Below, one piece after another: positions 1 through 11,594 of a stretch of 64,000 nucleotides of DNA. The stretch spans positions 30,219,386 to 30,283,385 of the forward strand of contig OX439001.1 in NCBI GenBank assembly GCA_949316495.1, in the 5' to 3' direction. The DNA comes from Amphiduros pacificus (lineage: Eukaryota > Annelida > Polychaeta > Phyllodocida > Hesionidae). The translations under genes were made by a program, and so were the position numbers. Each line of letters begins with the position of its first letter. Position 1 is the stretch's first letter. The notes under the pieces were generated by a model that made no database searches, was not told where the DNA came from, and saw only the letters and a list, made by a program, of their open reading frames with translations.

Positions 1-360
1 CAGTGCCCCAAATCGGGCCATTTGCACCAATAATCACACACCACACACCCCATAGCAATTTCAAATAAACTATAATTAGGCATTTATACACATAATATCA
101 TTTCCAAACTTGGAACACATAACAAGATGAATCTTCTGAATTATTTTGTCATCCAAAAGCAATCAAAACAACAGAAAAACAAAAAAGTTCACGTTTGCCT
201 ATGGACACCCCACAAGGTAAAATGCAATTCTCACTACTTTTTAATCAAAATTTCTACATAACTTCTCATATATGCAACCCACACACAAAATCTGAACACA
301 ACATAAAACCACCTCTAAACTCACTATGGGTAGGTCCCCCTTTGACAATACCTGGTTAAA
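1..360. other. No gene seen
   Basis: A/T-rich sequence with short C/A-rich stretches. No open frame of coding character, no structured repeat and no RNA gene was recognised. Confidence 0.5.
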
Positions 361-511
361 TTGTCCTCCAGCAAGGTTATTGCTCGCCCGCTCGGATTGG
401 GCGTAAAACGTCGTGGTCCCGTGTATCTGACCCTATCCCAGAGCATGTTAAAGAACCCAGTATCACTTATTGAAAAGAGTAAGGGGAACCCGGTGTGAAT
501 GGTCTCCAAAA
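361..511. repeat. Possible degenerate SINE-like segment
   Basis: This stretch is more GC-rich than its flanks and holds a block reading ATGTTAAAGAACCC followed by GAAAAGAGTA and ACCCGGTGT. Blocks of this form recur in dispersed repeats of marine invertebrates, from memory. No tRNA-like head, poly(A) tail or target duplication could be placed, so the call is tentative. Confidence 0.25.
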
Positions 512-596
512 ACCTTTCAGTAAACCAACTCACAACAATAGTCCATTTTTTCAATAGCAATAATCAATAACCAAATTTAACAAGACATGATTGCAA

Positions 597-960
597 TTAC
601 TCTCCATAGCAGAGCCAGGATTTATACCTTGCTCTGCAAGTATTGACCATAATCAGTGAGTACTGAGAGGTCACGCCCATAACAAGCTTCTTTTATTAGC
701 CAATCGACACCAAGTAAAAGATTTTGTCACATGTAAAAACACAGCCAATCAGTATCCTTGTTTTGGTAAGAAAGTGACTACAACAACAAATACATGTGCA
801 AGTATAGCTCAGTCAACTGGTGTCAGTGTTTTGGATGTGTGTGAAGTTTGTTACATATTCACTTTTCACAGTTCATTATTCAGATTTTTTTCAAAATCAA
901 TAGATGAGGTTGTCAACATGTTACATTTGCAATATTGTCTTCAAACTTATCAGCACATAT
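597..960 (+). repeat. Dispersed family A, copy 1 (one end)
   Basis: The segment starts with ACTCTCCATAGCAGAGCCAG and follows closely, in the same orientation, the sequence at 3941-4160. Related starts lie at 1839 (direct) and about 5270-5316 (inverted). The shared end reads about GTACTCTCCACAGCAGATCC. Having it in both orientations suggests it is the terminal inverted repeat of a DNA transposon or foldback element. Only short open frames occur and no transposase was seen. Confidence 0.6.
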
Positions 961-974
961 GTGAAACGAGTGGA

Positions 975-1450
975 TAAAACAAGAACAGGTCAATTCCAAG
1001 GTCACCAAATTTTGTATTCATGAGAGTTGGAGGCTGTCCAAATAAGCTAGCCATACAATATTTTCCTGGCAAAATGAACAGTTACAAGATGGCGCTACAT
1101 TCAACTTTTAAATTATCGTAGTTAAAAAAACCTTAAATTCTAATATTCAAAGCTAGATAAAACTAGCGCAGGTCAATTCAAAGGTCATCAAATTTTGTAT
1201 GACTGTTAAGCGGTGTCCAAATATTTGTGACCTTTGAATTGATCTGCGCCAGTATTTTTTAATTTTTGTTTTGTTTTAATATTATAAGCTAAGTTTGATT
1301 AATAATGATAATTTTAAAATTGTATGTGGCACCATCTTGTAACTATCCATTGTGCTGAGAAAATATTTTATGGCTAGCATTTTTGGACACCCCTCAACTA
1401 TCATGCAAAATTTGGTGACCTTTGAATTGACCTGTGCTGGTTTTCCGCTT
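975..1450. repeat. Inverted copies of a short repeat
   Basis: The phrase CAGGTCAATTC followed by AAGGTCA and CAAATTTTGTAT occurs in forward sense near 985 and 1170, and in reverse sense near 1225-1250 and 1390-1440. The distal copy also shares, in reverse, the block with TACAAGATGGCGC. The sequence can fold back on itself. It lies between two family A ends and is probably interior or captured sequence of that family. Confidence 0.5.
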
Positions 1451-1838
1451 GTTTCATATAATGTGTTGATAATTTTATTCTTTAGGATCTTCATTAGTAT
1501 AAAGTGCCACAAAATACATCCCAGTGACATTTTGAAAAAAATTCTGAATAATGAACTGTGAAAAGTGAATAAGAAACAAACTTCACAAATCTTTGTTTGG
1601 GCAGAAAGTGAGTGCACCTGATGTGTGTGCGAGTATAAGCCAATTGGGAGTATAAGCCAATTGGGCGGGCATTGTGAGTGCACATGTGCAAAAAACACCA
1701 ATTGCCCACCTATCTGTGGATTATGCAATTGACCTTGCGGAGTAGATTGAAACAGTGTCATGCCTATTACGGCAGAGGTAGTATATGACTCTACCTCGCC
1801 ATGCAGAGTAGATTGCAATTCACAGCAATCACACTGCC

Positions 1839-2560
1839 GGGTACTCTCCACAGCAGATCCAGCATTTATACCTGGCTCTGCAAGTAAACGGCATATTCAA
1901 CTATTTGGTTGAGTGCGCAGAGGCCACACCCAGTGCAAGCGACCAGGACACAATGAGTAAAATATTTCATCACATGGGGTAACATGGCCAATTGGTGTCA
2001 ATGTTATTATAAGAAAGTGAGTACAACAAGGATTGAATGTTTGTGACATGTGTACCAAAATAGTCAGACAAAAATAGTCAGCTGGGGATGGACCATTAAT
2101 CCTCAAGGGAGATGGAGGAAAAAAATCTTGACTTTTTCTTTTTGGGCAAAGTTTCTATGTCAGGCCCCACCATGAACTGACTGAATAGCATTGTAAGTCA
2201 ATCCTGAACAAAATTATATAAATGGTATAATCTTTCAACCAGATATTTCAAATACACTCCCCTCCCAAATTACGAATGATCCATTCTAAATTACTTTTGA
2301 ATATATGAAATCATGAGCATGTGTACAATTGTGTTGTTGTGCATGAGCATGTTCCACATGTTCCATGAGCCAGCCAATTGGCCAACTATATGGTAATTGC
2401 ATGCTAATGTGCGGACTAATTCTGTGCAAGGAACAACGTATTGCGGCAGAGGTAGTATATGACTCTACCTCGCAATGCAGAGTAACTGCAGGGCCGCCTC
2501 TCCAGACTACGGCCCTCTTGCAATTTAATATTGCATAGATTTCATTCATTCCAAGTGCCC
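1839..2560. repeat. Left arm of large foldback (family A)
   Basis: Starts with GTACTCTCCACAGCAGATCC and runs through a segment whose reverse complement is at 4437-5330. Matching blocks include AAAATTATATAAATGGTATA, ACACTCCCCTCCCAAATTAC and the block with ACTACCTCTGCC. The arms are roughly 0.7-0.9 kb and are separated by about 1.9 kb, so together they form a 3.5-kb foldback. No transposase frame is seen. Family assignment is open. Confidence 0.7.
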
Positions 2561-2675
2561 ATGCATTTCATTTGATTGTGATATATTCCCTAATCTTATC
2601 TAAAACCTGAACATAGCTGCAAATCTTAATCTTATTCAGCTACCTTCCGCCGTAACTATACCTTATGTCCGTCAT

Positions 2676-2746
2676 CAAACTCCATCAGAGGGCGACATGG
2701 TGAACTATCACTAATAGTAATAGTTTGCGTGTGCCTCTGGTGGACA
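2676..2746 (-). mobile_element. Mini-MITE, about 70 bp (TCCACCAGAGG ends)
   Basis: Inverted ends CTCCATCAGAGGGC and GCCTCTGGTGGAC enclose a short core with GTTCACCAT in reverse and ATAGTTTGCGTGTG. The same sequence in the opposite orientation is at 11302-11368, and longer relatives are at 19701-20694 and 33555-33721. Termini are slightly eroded and no clear target duplication is left (TCAT on both sides is possible). Confidence 0.65.
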
Positions 2747-2749
2747 TCA

Positions 2750-3940
2750 TATATTTCTGTGAATATTCTCACTTTTCAACATAAGCAACATAAGCACAAG
2801 TTTGGAAGCCATTTCAAGTCTTCAAAAACATAAACAATATGCATTTCTAAGCATTGTTAAACTCATATTTTCTTTTTTGGATAATTTACACTTGTGGATA
2901 ATTTACATTTATAAATTGCCCAAATTCAGCAGTTTGGCCATGTTCTAATGTGGCAGTTCAGTAGTGCCGTCACCTTTGTCACATGGTTATTTTGACCAAA
3001 ATCCATCCTTAGTATCCAGTTGTCATTTGTGGTGTGTATTTGGTCTTTGTTACTTATGCTATTTCATTTTAATTTATTCTGTAGAATTATTCTGTCAAGT
3101 TCACAATGATTTAGCAGCTAAATAGAACATACAGTCATAGGGAATCTGAAAAGCTAAGATAGTGTCGAAATTGTGTGATCAATGCAATGTCAATTCTCCC
3201 TTCACTCATATACAACTAAAGGGATGAAAGCTTAAATCACAACCTTGGAGGAGATCATTTTTATTCCATGTATCAGGTTATCAATTTTGCTTTTATGACC
3301 TTGAGGTGTGGATATGTCTGATCTATGCCATCTAATCTTTAAATTCAGTGTTTCAAAACATAACCTAGCCTTACCTTAATCAATATTTCTGCCCAAAGCT
3401 GAGATCACTTGTATAAAAATCAGAAAAGCCTGTGATCCAATGGAGGGAATGATGGAAATCAATAATGTCCCATAGAATACTATAATCATGTGCTCAGTGG
3501 GTTGTGACAATGCCTTGCAGTTCTTTGTAAATATTATGAGCAATTAAACAACAGGGGGTGCAAAATTTGTCAATTTCCTAGAGAATAACATTTTTCAGAA
3601 GGTGTTCCACCACCCAATCACCGTTTTTTTCTTATTTCTCTTGGAACACAATTTTCAACTGCATCAAAGAAATATTTTTAAAGGTCATGAGGTAAGGTTT
3701 TCAATTTTTAAAAATGATTTGCTATCTCAGTATTGAATGGATAATATCCTTTAAATTTTAGGATGTACATAAGTATTTTTAATCTATTTTGAAACATCAG
3801 GTTGACAGAAATGTGATGCAAGAGCTTTCATGCGCTTAGTTTATAACATATATAGTAATGTTATATATAGGCACATGGCTGAGATCAAACCTATTTTTAT
3901 CATTTGGTTTGCAGACAGCTCATGCATACAGTATGGTGCA
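2750..3940. other. No gene seen
   Basis: This is the spacer between the arms of the family A foldback. It is A/T-rich with scattered stops in all frames. No transposase, RNA gene or tandem repeat was recognised. Confidence 0.5.
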
Positions 3941-4300
3941 GTACTCTCCACAGCACATCCAGGATTTATATCTGGCTCTGCAAGTATTGACCATAACCAG
4001 TGAGTACTAAGAGGTCACACCCATAACAAGCTTCTTTCAGCAGCCAATTGACATCAAGTAAAATATTTTGTCACATGTAATAACACAACCAATTGGTGTC
4101 CTTGTTTTGGTTAGAAAGAGACTACAACAAAAAATACATGTGCAAGTATAACTCAGTCAACTTGTGTCATTGGTTTGGTAAGAAAGTGAATAGTCACAAC
4201 ACGTGCATGCAAGCAACGATCAACACATGTGTGGATGTGACAGCTTGCTTTAGTTTGAAAATGGGCAGGCATTGTGAGTGAGCATGTATATAGCCCATCA
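3941..4300 (+). repeat. Dispersed family A, further copy
   Basis: Begins GTACTCTCCACAGCACATCC and is collinear with 597-840, including CATAACAAGCTTCTTT and TTTTGTCACATGTAA. It is a direct repeat of copy 1 lying just outside the right foldback arm, so at least four ends of this family sit within 5 kb. Confidence 0.6.
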
Positions 4301-4436
4301 ATTGTGCACCTGTATGTGGATTATGCAATCGACCTTGCAGACTAGGTTGAGACAATGCCATGCCAATTGTGGGAAAGGTAGTATGTAACTCTACCTCGCA
4401 ATGCAAAGTAATGCTACAGAAGTTACTTGTTGACTA

Positions 4437-5330
4437 CTCTGCATGGCGAGGTAGAATCATATACTACCTCTGCCGCAATACGTTGTTCCTTGCACAGAAT
4501 TAGTCCGCATATTTGCATGCAATTACCATACAGTTGGCCAATTGGTTGGCTCATGGTACATGCTCATGCACAACAACACAACTGTACACGGGCGTATGCC
4601 AATTTCATATGTTCAAAAGTAATTTAGAATGGATCATTCGTAATTTGGGAGGGGAGTGTATTTGAAATATCTGGTTGAAAGATTATACCATTTATATAAT
4701 TTTGTTCAGGATTTTACATCACTTACAATGCTATTCAGTCAGTTCATGGTGAGGCCTGACATATAACCTTTGCCCAAGAAGAAAAAGAAGATTTTTTTCC
4801 TCCTCCTCCCTTGAGGATTAATGATCCATCCCCTGCTGACTATTTGTGTCTGACTATTTTGGTATACATGTCACTGAAATATCAATCCTTGTTCTATTCA
4901 CTTTATTATAATAACAATGACACCAATTGGCTATGTTACCCCATGTGATCAGGGCTTGACATAAGCACTGGCCCGGTGGCCCGGGGCCACCAGATCCTCT
5001 GTTCGGGCCAGTGAATGCTCTGTTGTAGTGGCCCAGTTGGGCAACCATATTTTTGGTCTTTTAGTGGCCCAAACTATCTTGAATTTATTACTCTAATCAT
5101 TATCCTAAGAACTTCGGGTCACCACTTCACATGCTCTGGTGGCCCAACTGGGCAACCAATATTTTTCTCTTTATGTCAAGGCCTGGTGATGAAATATTTT
5201 ACTCATTGTGTCCTGGTTGCTTGCACTGGGCGTGTCCTCTGTGCACTCAACCAAAGAGTTTAATATGCTGTTTACTTGCAGAGCCAGGTATAAATCAGGG
5301 ATCTGCTGTGGAGAGTACTTGTTGACAAGA
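4437..5330. repeat. Right arm of large foldback (family A)
   Basis: Reverse complement of 1839-2560, ending with the inverted terminus near 5316 (…CTGTGGAGAGTAC). It is interrupted by the 236-bp element at 4950-5185, which the left arm lacks. The left arm therefore serves as the unoccupied site for that insertion. Confidence 0.7.
4950..5185. mobile_element. 236-bp MITE with 5-bp target duplication
   Basis: The element starts CAGGGCTTGACATAA and ends TTATGTCAAGGCCTG, giving near-perfect 15-bp inverted ends. It is flanked by GTGAT at 4945-4949 and 5186-5190. The opposite foldback arm (about 1970, reverse sense) has the uninterrupted site with a single GTGAT, so ends and duplication are both confirmed. 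The interior repeats GGTGGCCC and AACTGGGCAACCA. Ends starting CAG with 5-bp duplications fit non-autonomous hAT5-type elements from family knowledge; that assignment is inference. Confidence 0.85.
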
Positions 5331-5339
5331 TTGCAGCTG

Positions 5340-7965
5340 AACATTTCTGTCCCTACATTACTTTTTCCTGTTGTCCCTCTGTTACGACAATATTTCTTTA
5401 ATAAATAAAACAGTCGGCATTTTTTCTTTCAAGGTGTCCATTTCTACGTAAATATTGTTATGCACACATTTTTTTATGAAATTATGGTGATATTTTGTTT
5501 TGAAGAGGACATTTTAATGTCTTTGTAATGCATGAACGGAAAAAAAACATTTTTTAAAGTGAAATATTATTCAAATAATTGAGAAAATGCCAGAATTTGG
5601 TGTAAAAATTATCAAAATCTTTGTTATTACTGTTTCATTTTTCACAAAGGTCTTGTTTGAGCAAGGCTGATATAAAAAAGGGTGTTTACTGCTATCTGAT
5701 ATTTGCTTATTTTGTTTATTAATGAAACATCTTTGACTTGATATTTTGAGGTGCAGATGAGTGACAAAGACCAGATGAATGAGATTCTTTGTCCTAGACA
5801 TACACTTGTTGACGTTATGTAAATCCATTATTTTTCTCCTATGGCATTATCTAACTCCATTATCCATTATAACTGCTAAATACCATAAACATAATTTTAC
5901 ACTTAGAGGTAGACATTATTCAGGAAAAGTACTGCTTTTGATAGTATCGTGAATGATAAGAAGAAGTTCAGCTTCTGAATCTGGCACAATTATTGTTGAA
6001 AAAATGATGTATTCTCTGTAGCCCCAGTTGTATATTCAAGGAATCAGCAGCCCTTCGATTAATAACACCATGATAGCTTTGGCATTGATAGGCCATCAAA
6101 GTTTACTGCTTCAGAAATACTGTAGTGTATTTAACTATTTGATAGAGCACCAAAAAGACAAATGTATTCTCTGTAGCCCCTGTATTTTCCACAGCCCTAG
6201 TTGTGTATTCAAGGAATCAGCAGTCCTTTGATTATAATACCATGATAGGTTTGGCATTAATAGGCCATCAAGGTTTGCTGCTTCAGAAATACTGCACCTT
6301 ATTTAACTATATTTGATAGAGCACCAAAAAGATAACTGTATTCTACGTAGTAGGGCAAATTTTGGTATCACAATCAGTTTGAGGTGGAACCGATAGATTA
6401 ATTTAAAGCCACAACAAGAGCTATAAGTGTATTATGTTGTAGAACCTGTCTAAATTGTGAAATGGTGTGGTATAATTTGTTCATGGTAAAGTTTAAATAA
6501 TAGAAGAGGGCTACAGGGAATACAATATTTATCTGAAAATTTTCTATCGAGTCAGTGGAGCATTTTCGCAAACTCAACAATGTTATGAAGATTTCTAGGT
6601 TTTCCAGGTTGTAAACATACGAATGAAAACTAAGATGCCTTGACAAAGACACTGAGTGAGGAGAAGAGAGAAAAGAAGAGGTTAAAGATGAGGAGATACA
6701 GATTATTTTTTAAATGCTGTAACTCGAAAACTAGATGAGGATACTCACATCTGATTTTGAATACACTGAATTTTCCAGGTTAAACTTACCGTACTTAACA
6801 TTTTACAGAAGATTGAAATTTTTACCATATGTATTGAAAAGTAAATTGACACCTTGAAAGTAAAAATGCCGAGTGTTAATATTGTAAACTTGATATTTTG
6901 GTATTTACTACTTAGGTGTGTGTAGATGATATATGATATCTTGAGTTTTAAGAACATTCATAAGAACTTTATGTTATGCCCATTTTGTTACAAGACTCTA
7001 AAGCTACTGTTCAAAAGTGTCCCTCTGTTACGAAACACAGTTTATGATACCATACATAAACTATTACAGTATGATCATCAATACTTAGGCATATTGTAAT
7101 GCTCAGTGAACTTTGTCAAAAACAATAATTAAGTATTTCTGATAATTTTGTATTTCTTGAATAAATACATTTATGTTATGCTGTTCAGTGATGCTGTCCC
7201 TCTGTTACAGCTTGGCCGAGCCCATATATAATTTTATCTTTTTCAAAAAGTAAAATACATAAAATTTCTTTGGATACAAGACTTAAGCAATGGAAAGAAA
7301 GCGTCATATTTGAGTTAAGATTGATACTTGAGCAAGTTATCACCTTTTGATGGAGAAGATGCCTGGGGGTTGTTGTCATTAGGAAGATTAGTTGAGGAAT
7401 GTGCGACCAGTAGCCAAGGCCAGTGGCCACGGTCTGCTGGCTTAATGTCTCCTCAAGTTGCATAACCATAATAATAGACACAACAACAATGTAATCCAGA
7501 TGTAGTCTGATACAGTCTGATGACCAACCCTGATAACTCTCTCAAAGAGAATAACACTACTTCACTGACTAATAATGAATGCAAATGTGAAAGAATCTAC
7601 AGATCAGTGTACTGGCTCCAAGCTGATCAGTGTCACATGCTAAATAGAAAGCAAGTGTCATGACTGAACAAATGGTCATCATTATTTAAGGTTGTTGAGT
7701 GAGAGATGTTTTCGAGATTAAAAAAAGAAATGGAATTGTGGGGGGCTATAAATTTACATTTAATTTCAAACTGACTATTTTTGAGGGCATCTACGCCAAT
7801 GCAATGAGAGTTCAGGAGTGCACGAGTCACCAATGCTTTTCAACATTTTCAACAAATGGTAGCATCTTACAAGTCAAGAGCCTTTTTGGGCAAGATTAGG
7901 AGTGTTTCTAAAGCATGGATAGAAATAAAGCTCTCATTGTGTCCCACGTTCCTCTGGAAAGCTGC
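5340..7965. other. No gene seen
   Basis: A/T-rich sequence without a convincing exon. It contains the tandem duplication at 6011-6338. The phrase TGTCCCTCTGTTAC recurs near 5370, 7018 and 7195, so part of this stretch is probably old repeat sequence. Confidence 0.45.
6011..6338 (+). repeat. Tandem duplication, about 155-170 bp unit
   Basis: Two adjacent copies start TATTCTCTGTAGCCCC (about 6011 and 6167). They share GTATTCAAGGAATCAGCAG, ATAGGCCATCAA and GATAGAGCACCAAAAAGA. The copies differ by small indels, so the duplication is not recent. Confidence 0.8.
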
Positions 7966-7967
7966 CA

Positions 7968-8106
7968 TAGGCCCCCTGCCAATCTCTCCGACCAATGATT
8001 AAATATAGTGGAGTTGTACAGTTCTGGTTCCGGCAAAGTTGTACAGTTCCGGTGTGTACTTTTCAATGGGGGAAAAAAAACAACATGGAGATCGGCAATC
8101 GGCCTA
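7968..8106. mobile_element. 139-bp MITE (TAGGCC ends)
   Basis: Ends TAGGCCCCCTGCCAATCTC and, on the other side, the reverse complement of TAGGCCGATTGCCGATCTC. The interior has CAGTTCCGGTGTGTACTTTT and TTTTCAATGGGG. A relative with cleaner ends is at 20725-20861 and a disrupted copy starts at 22364. No coding capacity; presumably mobilised in trans. Confidence 0.7.
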
Positions 8107-8109
8107 TTC

Positions 8110-9770
8110 AAGTAATGTTAATTGGCACTTCAAAGGATTCCTGAAATGTTTGCAGGATGAGGACAAAGTTTTTTGAATTTGAGTGCATTGGGTACAAGTT
8201 AATTACTGTGAATATCCTCCAATGCTCATCAATTTAAAATCATGAGTTGCTGAATAGCAAATATAGAATTGAAGCTAACTGTGTAATCTGATTAAGATCA
8301 GAGTGTAACTGATGCAATCATCATGCTTAATAAAGACGTGCTAAATACAGATAAATATAGAGCTATCAAGTGACTAGTTAATAATCTTGGTAATGAAAGA
8401 GTGTGTGTGGTCAGTGGAACATGACAATAGGTGTTACAAGTGAGAGACAATACCTGTCTAAACACTGGCCTCCCCTATTGTGCCCTCATCCCTGGTTTCA
8501 GCTGACCCTTTATTTGTCTGTCCACTTTGCAGGTGGATGTAACACCACACCCTGTATTCAACTATTCCCAGATGGTTAATTCATCAGTCTCATTTATAAG
8601 TAATAGCATATTTGTGTGTGTCTGGGACCTCCTGGAGGGTTTATCTTGTCACACTCCACAGAGAGGGTATCATCACCTCACCATGTGTCACTTATAGTTC
8701 CACTGGTCACACCTTCTGTTCTTCCTGCACCAACACTCACAAATAAGTAAGTGTGATGAAGGAAACAGCACAGAATATTAGACTTCTTAACACTGGCACC
8801 CCAATAGAGCAGGTGAAATAAATATAGCCTACTTGTATTCCATCTGCCACACTACTCTATTACAGGATGACACTAAATCGTTCAAACCATGGGATCTACC
8901 TTTGCAATGCTTGATGATACATTAAATATATACAATACCGCATATATTGATATATACTAATCTAAAAGAAGAAACTTCATAACATTCTAATATTTTCATT
9001 ATAACACTGAGCATTGCAAATATGGTTTCATATTAATTACATGATAAGTAATACCCAAAAGAAATTCAACTCAGGCAGCAAGGAATCAAGCACAAGGCAA
9101 GGAGAGCTGGGAGGTGAGATGCTGGTACATGCATAGACAGGACATTTTGTGAATAATAGCACAGCAGATGCTGACATCAAAGTGCCAGACAGACAGGGAA
9201 GCGTTCCCATGTGAGACACCACATCAAACATAAAATTCTCAATCAGGAAATGTTAACTTTAAAGTGTAAGCAGACAGGGCAAGGTTCAAAGTGAGCACAC
9301 CATCCTCTTGAAGGAAACAGGAAATGTCCCTCCCTTCTGCTTTTGATGACCTACAGTTTCTTGTCTACCTCCCATCAGGGGTCACTCAACAGCCTACTGG
9401 GCATTGTGCAATGCTACGTTTTCCTTCAAATAAAACTTGCATGTGGTATTTGGTTATCTGTAATTGAAGAAGGGCAGTATAGTTATAGGGTATGATCCTA
9501 TAGCTCATGTGTCAAGTCCTTCATTATTTTCCAATAAATTAAAGAACTAAAAAAATATGATCTTGGAAAATATTTGATGTGTCAATATATAATGATGTAA
9601 TCATCTGTGTCCAAATTAATCAGATAAATAAGTTAGTTCTTGCCAACAATAATTTAGATTCATTCAGATATGATTCTGGGCAATAAAAACATGTATGATT
9701 CAAGTCTCAATCCAGGCATATAAATGCAATCAAATTGATTTGTGAGATGGAATCTTCAAGTATGATTATA
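8110..9770. other. No gene seen
   Basis: Mixed-composition sequence with no frame of clear coding character. It could be intron of the minus-strand gene whose first exon is at 11002-11223, but no second exon was identified. Confidence 0.4.
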
Positions 9771-9775
9771 GGGTA

Positions 9776-10384
9776 CTATCCCCATAGTCAGCGTCAAAAT
9801 AGACTTGAAATCCACTGTTTCCAGAAACACCTTGCACCCTTCATATTTAAGCCACAACTCTGGTACAGCTCGACCTCCGGCGTCTAACAATCAAACAATT
9901 ATGTACTCTTTAAATCAACATAAGATGTCAGTCCTGTTTGAAAATATTTCTTTGTTTTTTCTTGATCTCAGCATTGTTTCGCCATTGTTTACGAGTTTGC
10001 GCAAAGAGGTGAACGTGGGTCAGTTTATTCCCAGGAGTGACAGCAACAATCTGGCAGCTCCAAAACGCAGTGGTGCTTCTGATGTCATATGATGTTTCTC
10101 CCTTTATGTTTCCTTGACGTCATCACTTGGACTCTTCTGAATGTCATTGCATGTTGTCAAGTTTGATACCGGGTAAAAAACTGAAGAAAAAACACTACAG
10201 AATACACACAGATTTGTATTTATAGACATTATGACTGGGAACGATAATACAGGGATCAGAACTGCAACAGTCAATCACCGGAGGTCGAGTTCATTTAGTG
10301 GGGAAACTTCAATATGCTGGGCAGTGCATGTTGTTTCAAGAAACAGTGGATTTCAAGTCTATTTTGCAGATGTCTTTGGGTATG
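9776..10384. mobile_element. 0.6-kb foldback transposon (family M)
   Basis: Inverted ends of about 100 bp: the left includes AATAGACTTGAAATCCACTG and CTCGACCTCCGG, and the right has their reverse complements plus CAATATGCTGGGCAGTG. Another end of the family is at 18491-18655 and an internal copy at 23334-23612 (reverse). The longest forward frame (9805-10092) lies across the arm and looks fortuitous. No transposase; superfamily not recognised. Confidence 0.75.
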
Positions 10385-11001
10385 AGATGAACTGAATTAA
10401 TACTGATAAGTACTTAGCATTTCTCATGATCATGATTATGACTCGAGATTTATTGTGCAATATTATCCACTCACATCAAACCTCCCAATCTTTTTCAGGT
10501 TATTCACCCTTTCAGATTACATTATATAATGAAATATAACAATACTGATGATGCATAAGTAATCAATTTCTGAAAAATGCATTAAATAACATCAAACTAA
10601 GATGGTGACTGGAGGTGACGTGAGCAAACAGAAGATGCTCCTTGGGTTAGATAGTAATAAAATATTTCTATAGCGCATACACCAAGCAAAGCTTGCTCGT
10701 CGCTTGCTAGATATCTAATCACTTGTAGCACAATTCCAGATGACCTTCAATATATATATAAACACTTGAGGTCAACTGTCTTCCACGATGAACTGACGTC
10801 TGTCAGTGCCCGGACGGGGGAGGCATGACACATGCGTGAGGAATGTCAAAAATGTTAACCAGCTTCAGCTTCATTTCATAATAAGTGATCAGATCTGATA
10901 TCTCTCATGTTGGAAATTGCCCAAATAAAACATTATGTGTAAAATGACACATCAAGCTATTGGATCACATTGTTTTAATTTGAACATCGAGTTTAACTCA
11001 C
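10385..11001. other. Likely intron of divergent gene; no exon seen
   Basis: Directly downstream, on the minus strand, of a splice donor at 11001/11000. A/T-rich, no recognisable second exon or repeat boundary. Confidence 0.4.
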
Positions 11002-11223
11002 TTGTTTGATTGTTCCGAAGGCATCCCTCACAGAACGAGCTCGCTTCAGTAGAACCGTGCCAACTTTGTCATCAGCTTCACCGCGATTTCTATCTTTGAG
11101 GGATGGTGCAGTTGATCTCCGACTTCTTAACTTTGCCACAGGACTTCCCTCGTAATCATTTTCATCCTGAGCTTGTATTTTACGCCAAGAGAGACCGACG
11201 ATTTTGGCTCTGACTGTCTCCAT
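11002..11223 (-). CDS. First coding exon of unrecognised gene
   Basis: The exon encodes 74 residues starting METVRAKIVGLSWRKIQ and ending RSVRDAFGTIKQ, followed exactly in phase 0 by a GTGAGT donor. The frame continues upstream, but without an ATG and with a stop, so ATG at 11223 is the likely start; context GCAATGG is favourable. The peptide is basic, rich in Arg/Lys/Ser, with no signal peptide or membrane segment. The middle (QAQDENDYEGSPV) is acidic and probably disordered, followed by a basic stretch with KLRSRRS. It lies head to head with GOSR1, 371 bp between start codons. The downstream exons were not found. I do not recognise the family; composition would suit a nuclear or cytoskeletal protein, which is only an impression. 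Confidence 0.55.
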
Positions 11224-11594
11224 TGCTGGTGTGATGTTGACTGACGGCAGTTTGAATGTTCCGCTTAGTCGTGTCACGTGACATTGTTTTCATCCACGCC
11301 ACACTGTCCACCAGAGGCACACGCAAACTATATGATAAGTTCACCATGTCGCCCTCTGGTGGAGTTTGCATCAGGCGTTTTTTTATCTAAATAATGTAAT
11401 TTTATTGCATTTTACAAACATTCAAACATGTTTGTAGGTTAATGATCAAGTAAATTAGTTTTTCGTAAAAAAAGAGATTTTAAATTTACTTTTGACTGGT
11501 CGCCTACTTAATTTCGTTCGTGATGAATAATATTTGAAGATAGACGACCCGTAGACTGACTTCCTGTTTAGGCAACGTCATGAGTCCACTGAAG
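11224..11594. promoter_or_regulatory. Bidirectional promoter region, GOSR1 and divergent gene
   Basis: Both flanking genes are transcribed away from this 371-bp interval. No TATA box was seen at a useful position. A palindromic CACGTG E-box lies at about 11273-11278 and a CCAC/GTGG-rich MITE occupies 11302-11368. Transcription starts cannot be placed from sequence. Confidence 0.5.
11302..11368 (+). mobile_element. 67-bp mini-MITE in shared promoter
   Basis: Runs from CACTGTCCACCAGAGG to CCCTCTGGTGGAGTTTG, with the core CACACGCAAACTAT and GTTCACCATGTCG. The inverted ends pair as TCCACCAGAGG. It matches 2676-2746 in reverse and both extremities of the 1-kb element at 19701-20694, of which it looks like an internally deleted form. 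Flanks CATCCACGC and CATCAGGCG may be a decayed target duplication. Confidence 0.75.

Noticed and set aside
7340-7465. Possible minus-strand exon of the divergent gene
   Set aside because: A short open stretch ends at a GT, but the acceptor lacks a pyrimidine tract and the two possible frames both look unlike a conserved protein.
9805-10092. 95-codon forward frame
   Set aside because: Lies across the inverted arm of the family M foldback; no conserved protein features and no conservation in the 23334 copy.
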